Shown here one piece after another: positions 8,602 through 16,504 of a DNA stretch of 64,000 bases. The notes under the pieces are model-generated. The model was not told the DNA's origin and ran no database searches. It saw only the letters and a list, made by a program, of their open reading frames with translations. Location: positions 1,426,001-1,490,000 of the forward strand of contig CP024846.1 in the NCBI GenBank assembly GCA_004564215.1. The letters run 5' to 3'. The stretch's first letter is position 1. The number at the start of each line of letters is the position of its first letter. The position numbers were made by a program, and so were the translations under genes. The DNA is from Beijerinckiaceae bacterium (GTDB lineage Bacteria > Pseudomonadota > Alphaproteobacteria > Rhizobiales > Beijerinckiaceae).

Positions 8602-9501
8602 ATGTCCGATCCGGAAATCGATTCCATCCGAGAGATTCTGGCCGCGCGGCCGCGGCCGGCCGGGCTTGCAGAACGTCGCCAGCGCCTTGATGCGCTCGGC
8701 AAAAATTACGCCACCTCGGTCGAGGTTCACCTACAGCGAATCCATGCGAACGGGGTCGAGGCGGAGTGGTCCATATCGTCGGGCGCGGACCCCGCGCGCG
8801 CCATCCTGTTTTTGCATGGCGGTGGTTACATCTCTGGATCGATCGAGAGTCACAGGCCATTGGCGACCGAGATCGGGCGGGCCGCTGGCGCCCCCACACT
8901 CTCGCTTGGGTATCGGCTCGCGCCGGAACATCGTTTTCCGGACGCGGTGGAAGATGTAATTTCCGGCTATCGATTTCTGCTCGATCGCGGCATTGCCTCC
9001 GATCGCATTGCGATTGCCGGCGACAGTGCCGGCGGCGGTCTGGTGATCGCCTTGATGATTGCCGCCCGCGACAGTGGACTGCCGCTGCCGGGTTGCGGCT
9101 GGTGTATTTCCCCTTGGGTCGATCTGGAATGCACGGGCTCGACAATGTCGACAAAGGCCGCTGTCGATCCGCTCATTCAAAAGCCCTATCTCATCGAACT
9201 GGCAAACGACTATCTCGGCGGAGCTTCGCCGCGCGAGGAACTGGCCTCGCCGCTGTTTGCCGACCTCAAAGGGCTGCCGCCCGTGTTGATCCAAGTCGGT
9301 TCGGCCGAAACGCTCCTCGATGATTCGGTCCGGCTTGCCGGCGCGTTGGGAGCTGCCGACGTTGCCGTCACATTGGAAATCTGGCCCGACATGATCCACG
9401 CCTTTCCGCTGTTCCATCAGGTGGTCGGGGCCGGACGCCGGGCGATCGAGCAGGCAGGCCAATTTATGAAACTGCAGGATTTGGCCGGCCGCCCGATCTG
9501 A
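8602..9501 (+). CDS. Alpha/beta hydrolase, hormone-sensitive-lipase (HSL) family esterase
   Basis: A 299-residue enzyme. The HGGGY oxyanion motif (FLHGGGYISGS) and GDSAGG nucleophile motif define family IV esterases. The catalytic Asp and His are probably in the DMIHAFPLF segment and the region before it (SAETLLDDS). I chose the ATG at 8602 (GGAAAAG upstream), which gives the usual N-terminal cap helix; a GTG/ATG-like extension upstream from 8545 is not needed. No signal peptide, so cytoplasmic. It is divergent from the oxalate decarboxylase gene. Natural substrate unknown; short-chain acyl esters are usual for the family. Confidence 0.85.
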   Translation: MSDPEIDSIREILAARPRPAGLAERRQRLDALGKNYATSVEVHLQRIHANGVEAEWSISSGADPARAILFLHGGGYISGSIESHRPLATEIGRAAGAPTLSLGYRLAPEHRFPDAVEDVISGYRFLLDRGIASDRIAIAGDSAGGGLVIALMIAARDSGLPLPGCGWCISPWVDLECTGSTMSTKAAVDPLIQKPYLIELANDYLGGASPREELASPLFADLKGLPPVLIQVGSAETLLDDSVRLAGALGAADVAVTLEIWPDMIHAFPLFHQVVGAGRRAIEQAGQFMKLQDLAGRPI

Positions 9502-9649
9502 AGGCGGGCAACTTGGACGCGGTTGGCCAGAACCTTGGAAATTTGGGCGCGCGCCGGGACATATGTGATATTTTAGGGCCCCTCGGCGCCGGACGACCCT
9601 GGCCGCCTTGAGCCGAGGATGGGGCGTCCGATTACACGCGAGCTTCGCT

Positions 9650-11191
9650 ATGACCACCGATATTTCGGAAATGCCGAGCCGCACCGCCATTGAAAACCTT
9701 TTGCGAGACCTTGGCGTCCCGGATCAGGCCGTGCGGCAAGGCGACCTCGTCGTGCGCTCGCCCATAAACGGCGCCGAGATCGCGCAGCTGCCCTCGGCGT
9801 CGGAGGCCGAAGTCGAACGCAAAATCGACGCGGCTCATTCCGCGTTCCTGATGTGGCGGGCGGTTCCAGCCCCGAAACGGGGGGAGCTGCTGCGTCTGTT
9901 CGGCGTGGAACTTCGCACCCATAAGACTGCTCTCGGCCGGCTCGTGTCGATTGAATCCGGCAAGATCCTGCAAGAAGGCTTGGGCGAAGTGCAGGAGATG
10001 ATCGACATCTGCGACTTTGCGGTCGGTTTATCGCGCCAGCTCTACGGGCTGACCATCGCGACCGAGCGTCCCGAACACAAGATGCTGGAGACCTGGCACC
10101 CGCTGGGCGTTGTCGGCATCATCAGCGCCTTTAACTTCCCTGTCGCGGTGTGGGCATGGAATGCCGCCCTGGCTCTCGTCTGTGGCGACACTCTGCTCTG
10201 GAAGCCATCGGAAAAAACCCTTCTCAGCGCGCTCGCGTGTCAATCCTTGCTCGAACGTGCAGCCGCCGGTCTCGCCTTCGTTCCACAAGGCCTCTCTGCG
10301 ATCCTTGTCGGCGGACCGCAGCTCGGCGAGGCTCTCGTCGAGGATCGCCGCATACCGCTGGTGAGCGCCACGGGATCGACGCGCATGGGCCGCGCGGTGG
10401 CGCCGCGGATCGCGGCTCGCTTTGGCCGAGCCATACTCGAATTGGGTGGCAATAATGGCATGATTGTCGCGCCGTCAGCCGACCTCGATCTTGCCACAAG
10501 GGCCGTCCTCTTCGCCGCGGTTGGAACCGCGGGCCAGCGCTGTACGACACTTCGCCGACTGTTCGTGCATGAGAGCGTCTATGACCATCTTATCCCGCGT
10601 TTAAAACATGCTTACAGCGAGGTTGCGATCGGCAATCCGCTTGAAGCCGGAACGCTGGTTGGCCCTCTGATCGATCGGCGTGCCTTCGAGGCTATGCAGA
10701 CAAGTTTGGCCGAAGCGCGGAACGAGGGCAGCGTGATCACCGGCGGTGAACGTCTGCTCGGCAACCTTTGGCCGGCGGCTTATTACGCCCGTCCGGCCCT
10801 CATCGAGATCGAGCGGCAGACGCCGCTTGTCTGCCGCGAGACTTTCGCGCCGATCCTTTACGTCATGCGCTACCGTGATCTGGATGAAGCGATCCAGCGA
10901 CATAATGCCGTGCCCCAGGGGCTCGCGTCCTCCATCTTCACCAACGACCTAAGGGAGGCGGAACTCTTTACCTCAAGCATGGGCAGCGATTGCGGGATCG
11001 TGAATGTAAATGTCGGTCCTTCGGGAGCGGAGATCGGCGGCGCTTTTGGGGGCGAGAAAGAAACCGGCGGCGGCCGCGAGGCAGGCAGCGATGTCTGGAA
11101 AGCCTATATGCGGCGTGCCACCACCACCATCAATTATTCGCGCGAGTTGCCCTTAGCGCAGGGCATTCGTTTTGACGTGCCCCCGGCGTGA
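9650..11191 (+). CDS. amaB: ALDH7-family aldehyde dehydrogenase, L-aminoadipate-semialdehyde dehydrogenase-like
   Basis: A 513-residue NAD(P)-dependent aldehyde dehydrogenase. The ELGGNNGMI segment has the general-base Glu and GTAGQRCTTLRR the catalytic Cys. The C-terminal signature GGEKETGGGREAGSDVWK followed by YMRRATTTINYS is typical of ALDH7A1 (antiquitin) and bacterial L-piperideine-6-carboxylate dehydrogenases. These oxidise 2-aminoadipate 6-semialdehyde in lysine breakdown. The start at 9650 is the first good ATG before the conserved part. The neighbours are not lysine genes, so the physiological substrate is inferred from family only. It is convergent with the GH13 gene 33 bp downstream. 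Confidence 0.85.
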   Translation: MTTDISEMPSRTAIENLLRDLGVPDQAVRQGDLVVRSPINGAEIAQLPSASEAEVERKIDAAHSAFLMWRAVPAPKRGELLRLFGVELRTHKTALGRLVSIESGKILQEGLGEVQEMIDICDFAVGLSRQLYGLTIATERPEHKMLETWHPLGVVGIISAFNFPVAVWAWNAALALVCGDTLLWKPSEKTLLSALACQSLLERAAAGLAFVPQGLSAILVGGPQLGEALVEDRRIPLVSATGSTRMGRAVAPRIAARFGRAILELGGNNGMIVAPSADLDLATRAVLFAAVGTAGQRCTTLRRLFVHESVYDHLIPRLKHAYSEVAIGNPLEAGTLVGPLIDRRAFEAMQTSLAEARNEGSVITGGERLLGNLWPAAYYARPALIEIERQTPLVCRETFAPILYVMRYRDLDEAIQRHNAVPQGLASSIFTNDLREAELFTSSMGSDCGIVNVNVGPSGAEIGGAFGGEKETGGGREAGSDVWKAYMRRATTTINYSRELPLAQGIRFDVPPA

Positions 11192-11224
11192 CGCAAACGC
11201 AGCGAAGTCGGTTCGGCCATTCAT

Positions 11225-12817
11225 CTAGCGACCCAACTCGACGATCAGGCCTTCATTCGCGCGAAGGCTTAGGACCGATCCGACGGGTTCGTCCTTGCGG
11301 TCGCAGCATGTCGAGATTGCGATCCGGATTTCCGGCAAGTGGGGCGGAACCGTCCAGCCACGCGGCGCCGCGCTAAAATTAAGGACAATGATGGTTCGAT
11401 CCGCGCCGTCATCCCGCTCATAGGCGAGCACATCATTGCCGCAGTCGAGAAAACGCCAATGGCCTCTCGAAAGCGATGCGTGTTCCCGCCGATAATGCAA
11501 AAGATTGCGCACGAGGGAAAGGATTGTCGTTTGCGCCGCGCTCATCGTCGCGACATTGCGGGTCCGATGGTCGGGCGTCAGCGGCAGCCAGGGTCTGTGC
11601 GTCGAGAAACCCGCAAAATCCGCGGCGTCCCATTGCATCGGGGTGCGTACCGGATCGCGTCCTACGCTGAGGCCGGGCTCGCGCTTCGCCCAAGGGTCGC
11701 AAATTTGATCCGGCGGTATCTCGACGTGACCTATGCCAAGTTCGTCCCCGTAGTAGAGCGTTGGGGTCCCGCGCAGGGTCAAGAGCAGCATGGCTGCGAT
11801 CCGCGCCTGCTCCTCCCCGACCCTCGCGGCGATGCGCGGGCGATCATGATTGCCGAGAACCCAGTTCGGCCAACCGCCCTCGGGGAGAGCCGCCTCATAA
11901 TCCCGGATAAGTTCGGCGAGGCGGGGCGCGGTCCAGGCGGTTTGCAGAAGCTGGAAGTTGAAGGGAAGATGTGCGCCCTGGAGGGCTTCACCATAATAGG
12001 TCACGAGCCGTTCGATCGGCAGATAGATTTCGCCGATCAGCACCCGGTCGTCGAATTCCTCGAGAACCCGGCGCAATTCAGCGATCACCTCATGAACGTC
12101 GGGCTGGTCGGTCGAATGAATTTGCAGCAGCCGATCGATCTCGGGCTGTTCCGGTGTCCACGCCGGATTGGGCGGGTTATCCCGCAGGCCCGGGTCTTTC
12201 ATGAGGTGCCAAATCACGTCAACCCGAAATCCGTCGACGCCGCGGCGAAGCCAGAACCGAAGCACCTCGTGCATCGCCGCGCGGACATTTGGGTTTCGCC
12301 AGTTGAGATCAGGCTGCTCGGCAAGAAAGGCGTGATAGTAATATTGCCCCGTTGGCTCGTCCCACGCCCAGGCGCTGCCGCCAAAATTGCTGATCCAATT
12401 GTTCGGCGGCCCACCGTCCGGCGCGGCATCGCGCCAAATATACCAATCCCGTTTCGCGGACGAGCGGGATTTCCGGCTCTCCAGAAACCAAGGGTGCAGC
12501 ACCGATGTATGGTTCGGCACGAAGTCGAGGATGATTCTCAGCCCCCGCGCATGGGCATCCGCAACGAGGAGATCGAAGGTTTCGAGGGTTCCGAAGATCG
12601 GATCGATTTCGCAATAGTCGGCGATATCATAGCCGAAGTCGTACATTGGCGAAGGATAGATAGGCGAAATCCAGATCGCATCGACACCGAGCCAGACGAG
12701 ATAATCGAGGCGTTGGCGGATGCCTTCCAGATCGCCGATACCATCGCCATTCGAATCCTGAAAGGAGCGCGGGTAGATTTGATAGATGGCGCCGGTCTGC
12801 CACCAGGCATGCAACAT
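11225..12817 (-). CDS. GH13 alpha-glucosidase / oligo-1,6-glucosidase-type enzyme
   Basis: A 530-residue retaining glycosidase. The alpha-amylase family regions are in order: DFVPNHTS (region I), GFRVDVIWHL with the nucleophile Asp (region II), IGEIY with the acid/base Glu (region III) and LGNHDRPR (region IV). The N-terminus WWQTGAIYQIYPRSFQDSNGDGIGDL is that of the GH13 alpha-glucosidase/trehalose-synthase group. No signal peptide, so it would act on internalised or storage-derived alpha-glucosides. No sugar transporter is adjacent. It is divergent from mgtA across 291 bp. Confidence 0.9.
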   Translation of the reverse strand: MLHAWWQTGAIYQIYPRSFQDSNGDGIGDLEGIRQRLDYLVWLGVDAIWISPIYPSPMYDFGYDIADYCEIDPIFGTLETFDLLVADAHARGLRIILDFVPNHTSVLHPWFLESRKSRSSAKRDWYIWRDAAPDGGPPNNWISNFGGSAWAWDEPTGQYYYHAFLAEQPDLNWRNPNVRAAMHEVLRFWLRRGVDGFRVDVIWHLMKDPGLRDNPPNPAWTPEQPEIDRLLQIHSTDQPDVHEVIAELRRVLEEFDDRVLIGEIYLPIERLVTYYGEALQGAHLPFNFQLLQTAWTAPRLAELIRDYEAALPEGGWPNWVLGNHDRPRIAARVGEEQARIAAMLLLTLRGTPTLYYGDELGIGHVEIPPDQICDPWAKREPGLSVGRDPVRTPMQWDAADFAGFSTHRPWLPLTPDHRTRNVATMSAAQTTILSLVRNLLHYRREHASLSRGHWRFLDCGNDVLAYERDDGADRTIIVLNFSAAPRGWTVPPHLPEIRIAISTCCDRKDEPVGSVLSLRANEGLIVELGR

Positions 12818-13108
12818 GAATCCACTCCGTTCATCTCAATCTCGATCGGCACCGTCGTAAACCGGACGACCTCACTTCCGGCGTCGCAGCAATGTCACAC
12901 AACTCGCACCAAACCAGCGGATTTTTCCCGACAAACATGGCATGGTGACGGGGTAGGAGCGCGAATCTGCTGACATGGATCATTGTAAACAGGAGAGATC
13001 CTGGCAACCAGCAGCAACCCGCCGCTGGTTGACCCCAATCGAGAGCGCTCGACGGGTGGAAGATCGCGGCCAAGGAATTGACGAAAATCCTGCGGAAGAA
13101 AGCCCCTG
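12818..13108. other. Divergent intergenic region between the GH13 gene and mgtA
   Basis: 291 bp without a credible gene. It should hold both promoters. A 7-bp inverted repeat, AACCAGC (13006-13012) with GCTGGTT (13024-13030), lies about 80 bp before the mgtA start. It could be a leader hairpin or operator. I see no recognisable Mg-sensing leader ORF or M-box. Confidence 0.35.
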
Positions 13109-15772
13109 ATGAATCTCCCCGCTCCCGATGATCGGCCGACCTCAGAGATGTCCCTTCGCCACCCCGACGCGCGCGACACCGACATCGCTCTGTCGAAAGA
13201 GATTCTGACGGTCAGCCGCGCGGAGAAGGAGGCGGTCTTTGCGCTGCTGCGTACATCGCCAGAGGGCCTGGATCCCACCGAAGTTAAAGCGAGGCTGGCA
13301 TTGGCCGGCCCAAACCTCATCGCCCGCGAAGGGCGCCCTAGCCTTGCAAACGAATTATGGGGGCGGGCAAAGAACCCCCTGAACGCATTGCTCCTCAGTC
13401 TTGCCGCGACGTCTTATTTCCTCGGCGACATCCGAGCGGCCGTGGTCATTTCGGTCATTGTACTTCTCGCCGTTGTTACGGCCTTCATCCAGGAGCATCG
13501 CTCCAATGACGCCGCCGCCAAGCTCCGCGCCATGGTGAAAACGACGGCCAGCGTCAAGCGACGCGGCGGCCCGGCCAACAGCGACTCCAATGGCTTCATC
13601 GAAATTCCGATCGAACAGCTCGTGCCCGGCGATGTCGTGCGCGTTTCGGCCGGCGATATGATTCCCTCCGATCTCCGCCTCGTCAGCGCCAAGGATCTCT
13701 TTATCAATCAGGCGGCACTTACCGGCGAGGCGATGCCTTCCGAGAAGTCGGTGCGCGCGTTCGATGGTGACGTCACCGATCCGTTTAGCCTTCCAAACCT
13801 TTGCTTCATGGGCGGCAGCGTGGTCAGCGGATTCGGCACCGGCGTCATCGTCCATACGGGCGCAAGAACCTATTTTGGGCAGCTTGCCGACTCGATCGCG
13901 GGACAGCGCGAACTTACAAGTTTTGACAAGGGTATCAATCGCTTCACCTGGCTGATGATCCGGTTCATGTTGGTGATGGTTCCGGCCGTCTTCCTGATCA
14001 ATGGTCTCACCAAGGGCGATTGGCTCGAGGCGCTGTTGTTTGCAGTCGCCGTCGCGGTCGGGTTGACGCCCGAAATGCTGCCGATGATCGTCACCGTGAA
14101 CCTCGCCAAGGGCGCGATCGCCATGTCGCGGAAGCGGGTGATTGTGAAGCGCCTCCATGCGATCCAAAATTTCGGGGCGATGGATATATTATGCACCGAC
14201 AAGACCGGCACGCTCACGCAGGATCGCGTCATCCTCAAGCGACATCTCGACATTCGGGGCAATGACAGCGAAAGGGTGCTCGAGTATGCCTATTTGAACA
14301 GCCATTATCAGTCTGGTCTAAAGAACCTCCTTGATGTGGCCGTCCTTGAGCATGTGGAGCTCGGCAAAAATCTGCACTTGCGGCATCGCTACGAGAATAT
14401 CGACGAAATTCCGTTTGATTTCGTCCGGCGGCGCCTTTCCGTCATCCTCTCGCGCGAGGACGGCACGCATGTCCTCATCTGCAAGGGCGCGGTAGAGGAA
14501 GTCTTCTCGGCATGCCGGCATTATGAACTCGGCGATGAACTAGGAACTTTGGACGCCAGTCATCTCACCGCGGCCCAGGCGGAGACTCGCGCCCTCAACG
14601 AGGATGGGTTCCGCGTCGTCGCCGTTGCCTATAAGGAAATTACCGACAATCTCAAACAGGGCTATTCGGTTGCGGACGAAAGCGACCTAACCCTGCTCGG
14701 CTACATCGCCTTTCTCGACCCGCCGAAGGAAAGTGCCGGAGCGGCAATCGCCGCGCTCAACAGATCCGGCGTCGCCGTCAAGATTCTCACGGGCGACAAT
14801 GAGGTCATCACCCGCAAGATTTGCCACGAAGTTAAGCTCAAAGTGGACCGCATCGTTCTCGGTCCTGAAATCGAACGCATCGACGACGAAGCTTTGGCCG
14901 AACTTGTGGAATCTGCCTCCGTCTTCGCCAAGGTCTCCCCAGCGCAGAAAGCCCGTATTCTCGCTGCGCTTCATTCGAGAGGCCATGTCGTCGGTTTTTT
15001 GGGGGATGGGATCAACGACAGTCCGGCGTTGAAGGCCGCCGACGTCGGCGTGTCCGTCGACACGGCCGTCGACATCGCCAAGGAATCGGCAGATATCATC
15101 TTGCTCGAGAAAAGTCTGATGGTGCTTCAGGAAGGCGTCATCGAAGGCCGCAAGATCTTCGGCAATATTACGAAATACATCAAGATGGGCGCGAGCTCGA
15201 ACTTCGGCAACATGTTCAGCGTGCTTGGCGCAAGCACATTTTTGCCGTTTCTGCCGATGTTGCCTATTCAGGTTCTGACCAATAATCTGCTCTATGATTT
15301 ATCGCAAACAGCCATCCCGACCGACAATGTGGATGAGGAATATCTCTCCGTTCCCCGCCGATGGGACATCGGCAATATTTTTAAATTCATGATATGTATC
15401 GGCCCGATCAGCTCGATCTTCGATTACGCGACTTTTTTCACGATGCTTTACGTATTCGACGCCTGGAATAATTCTTCGTTGTTCCAGACGGGCTGGTTCG
15501 TCGAGTCCTTGCTTACGCAAACGCTCATCATTCACATCATCCGGACCGCCAAAATCCCCTTCCTGCAAAGCCGCGCGAGTACCACCCTTATCGCAACATC
15601 CGTGGTGATCAGCGCGATCGGAATCGCGCTGCCCTATACGTTGGCGGGAGACGCCCTGAAGTTTACGCCATTGCCCCCGCTCTATTGGATCATCCTTGCC
15701 GGATTTCTGCTGACCTACGCGACCCTCACACAATTGGTCAAAAGCTGGTTCGTCCGCCGCTGGGGCATGTAA
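13109..15772 (+). CDS. mgtA: Magnesium-transporting P-type ATPase (P3B, MgtA/MgtB)
   Basis: An 887-residue inner-membrane pump close to the usual length of MgtA (about 900). It shows, in order: a cation-ATPase N-terminal domain (about 40-90), membrane segments near 95-135, the actuator TGEAMPSEK motif, membrane segments near 280-330, the phosphorylation site DKTGTLTQ, the KGAVEEV nucleotide-binding region, GDGINDSPALKAADVGVSVD, and C-terminal membrane helices. The DILCTDKTGTLT context and GINDSPAL are typical of P3B Mg2+ importers. It imports Mg2+ along its gradient with ATP hydrolysis. The gene is monocistronic-looking and followed by a palindrome. Confidence 0.93.
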   Translation: MNLPAPDDRPTSEMSLRHPDARDTDIALSKEILTVSRAEKEAVFALLRTSPEGLDPTEVKARLALAGPNLIAREGRPSLANELWGRAKNPLNALLLSLAATSYFLGDIRAAVVISVIVLLAVVTAFIQEHRSNDAAAKLRAMVKTTASVKRRGGPANSDSNGFIEIPIEQLVPGDVVRVSAGDMIPSDLRLVSAKDLFINQAALTGEAMPSEKSVRAFDGDVTDPFSLPNLCFMGGSVVSGFGTGVIVHTGARTYFGQLADSIAGQRELTSFDKGINRFTWLMIRFMLVMVPAVFLINGLTKGDWLEALLFAVAVAVGLTPEMLPMIVTVNLAKGAIAMSRKRVIVKRLHAIQNFGAMDILCTDKTGTLTQDRVILKRHLDIRGNDSERVLEYAYLNSHYQSGLKNLLDVAVLEHVELGKNLHLRHRYENIDEIPFDFVRRRLSVILSREDGTHVLICKGAVEEVFSACRHYELGDELGTLDASHLTAAQAETRALNEDGFRVVAVAYKEITDNLKQGYSVADESDLTLLGYIAFLDPPKESAGAAIAALNRSGVAVKILTGDNEVITRKICHEVKLKVDRIVLGPEIERIDDEALAELVESASVFAKVSPAQKARILAALHSRGHVVGFLGDGINDSPALKAADVGVSVDTAVDIAKESADIILLEKSLMVLQEGVIEGRKIFGNITKYIKMGASSNFGNMFSVLGASTFLPFLPMLPIQVLTNNLLYDLSQTAIPTDNVDEEYLSVPRRWDIGNIFKFMICIGPISSIFDYATFFTMLYVFDAWNNSSLFQTGWFVESLLTQTLIIHIIRTAKIPFLQSRASTTLIATSVVISAIGIALPYTLAGDALKFTPLPPLYWIILAGFLLTYATLTQLVKSWFVRRWGM

Positions 15773-15819
15773 AGATCGAATTGTCCCGCTGGCGCCCTCG
15801 AACCTTGAAAATCGAACAC

Positions 15820-15856
15820 TATCTTATATTTCGCACTTCAGTGCCTATATGAGATA
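15820..15856. promoter_or_regulatory. Long imperfect palindrome between mgtA and the DUF1488 gene
   Basis: TATCTTATAT (15820-15829) faces ATATGAGATA (15847-15856) with one mismatch in ten. Inside it, GCAC (15833-15836) faces GTGC (15841-15844). It is A/T-rich with no T-run after it, and lies 30 bp before the ATG of the DUF1488 gene. It could be an operator or an RNA hairpin in that leader; a terminator for mgtA is the alternative. Confidence 0.45.
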
Positions 15857-15885
15857 AGTAGCCACCATAGCGGGGAAATGCACTG

Positions 15886-16149
15886 ATGACGCTTCGTTTT
15901 CCGAACATCAGCAGAAACTATGATTCGACTCGACACTGCATCTGCTTCTGGGGCCACGATTCCGCAAAAGAGGTCTCGTTCCAATTGGACGAGGGTGCCA
16001 TACACCACATCAGCCGCTTTGCGGATCGGGATGAAGCCTCAATGCTGCATGTGTTCGATGTCAATCGAGCTCGTATCGAGGCAGCCGCCAGCGCCGCTTA
16101 TCTCAAGCAGCGAAAGAGCTTTTATCGGCTGTCGGCAGCGGATCTGTAA
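15886..16149 (+). CDS. DUF1488 family protein
   Basis: An 87-residue protein starting MTLRFPNISRNYD and containing FWGHDSAKEVSFQLDE, the recognisable DUF1488 core. Members are short cytoplasmic proteins of proteobacteria with no established function. The C-terminal part (ARIEAAASAAYLKQRKSFYRLSAADL) is helical. GGGGAAA precedes the ATG. A palindrome lies in its leader and a 45-codon gene follows 25 bp downstream on the same strand, so the two may be one transcript. Confidence 0.8.
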   Translation: MTLRFPNISRNYDSTRHCICFWGHDSAKEVSFQLDEGAIHHISRFADRDEASMLHVFDVNRARIEAAASAAYLKQRKSFYRLSAADL

Positions 16150-16174
16150 ATAAAAACCATAAGGGAGGGATGCC

Positions 16175-16312
16175 ATGTCCAGAGGTGATACGCACGGCAA
16201 TCGCGAGGCCAAAAAGCCTAAAAAGGTGAAACCCAAGGAAACGGCGGCTGTTTCGACCCTCGCCTCCATTCAGAAAAAGGCGGTAGAAGCCGCCCACCCA
16301 AAAAAGAAGTAA
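16175..16312 (+). CDS. Lys-rich small protein, 45 residues
   Basis: A short frame starting MSRGDTHGNREAKKPKKVKP and ending HPKKK, with the strong ribosome-binding site AGGGAGGG 6 nt before the ATG at 16175. It is highly basic (Lys-Pro repeats) and without hydrophobic segments. Small lysine-rich proteins of this shape (MSRGNTHGNREAKKPK-type) recur in Rhizobiales. A nucleic-acid-associated role is conceivable but unsupported. A perfect 7-bp stem hairpin follows 28 bp after the stop, which supports a real transcription unit. Function unknown. Confidence 0.65.
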   Translation: MSRGDTHGNREAKKPKKVKPKETAAVSTLASIQKKAVEAAHPKKK

Positions 16313-16339
16313 GTGGCTGCATCTGTAGATTTGCGTGTT

Positions 16340-16361
16340 GCCTGGATGATCGCGTCCAGGC
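16340..16361 (+). terminator. Hairpin after the 45-codon gene
   Basis: Perfect inverted repeat GCCTGGA (16340-16346) with TCCAGGC (16355-16361) around an 8-nt loop, in the gap before the convergent glyS stop. No T-run follows, so the terminator call is tentative. Confidence 0.45.
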
Positions 16362-16504
16362 GCAGCGTCTCCCGTCCCTTCCGGTGTGCGAAGCGTGCGC
16401 GAGCCCGCCGACACGCCAGCTGCGACTCTATTTCGCTCTGCTTCGGTGCGTGCGTGCCTCGACGGGAATCTTCCAGGCCGCTGCCCCGGCGTCAGGTTAA
16501 CCTG

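Noticed and set aside
11339..12973. 544-codon open frame antisense to the GH13 gene
   Set aside because: The GH13 frame has all four catalytic regions in order; the antisense frame shows no recognisable domain.
12818..13108. Mg-responsive riboswitch (M-box) or mgtL-type leader before mgtA
   Set aside because: I could find neither the conserved M-box helices nor a short proline-rich leader frame; only one 7-bp inverted repeat is present.
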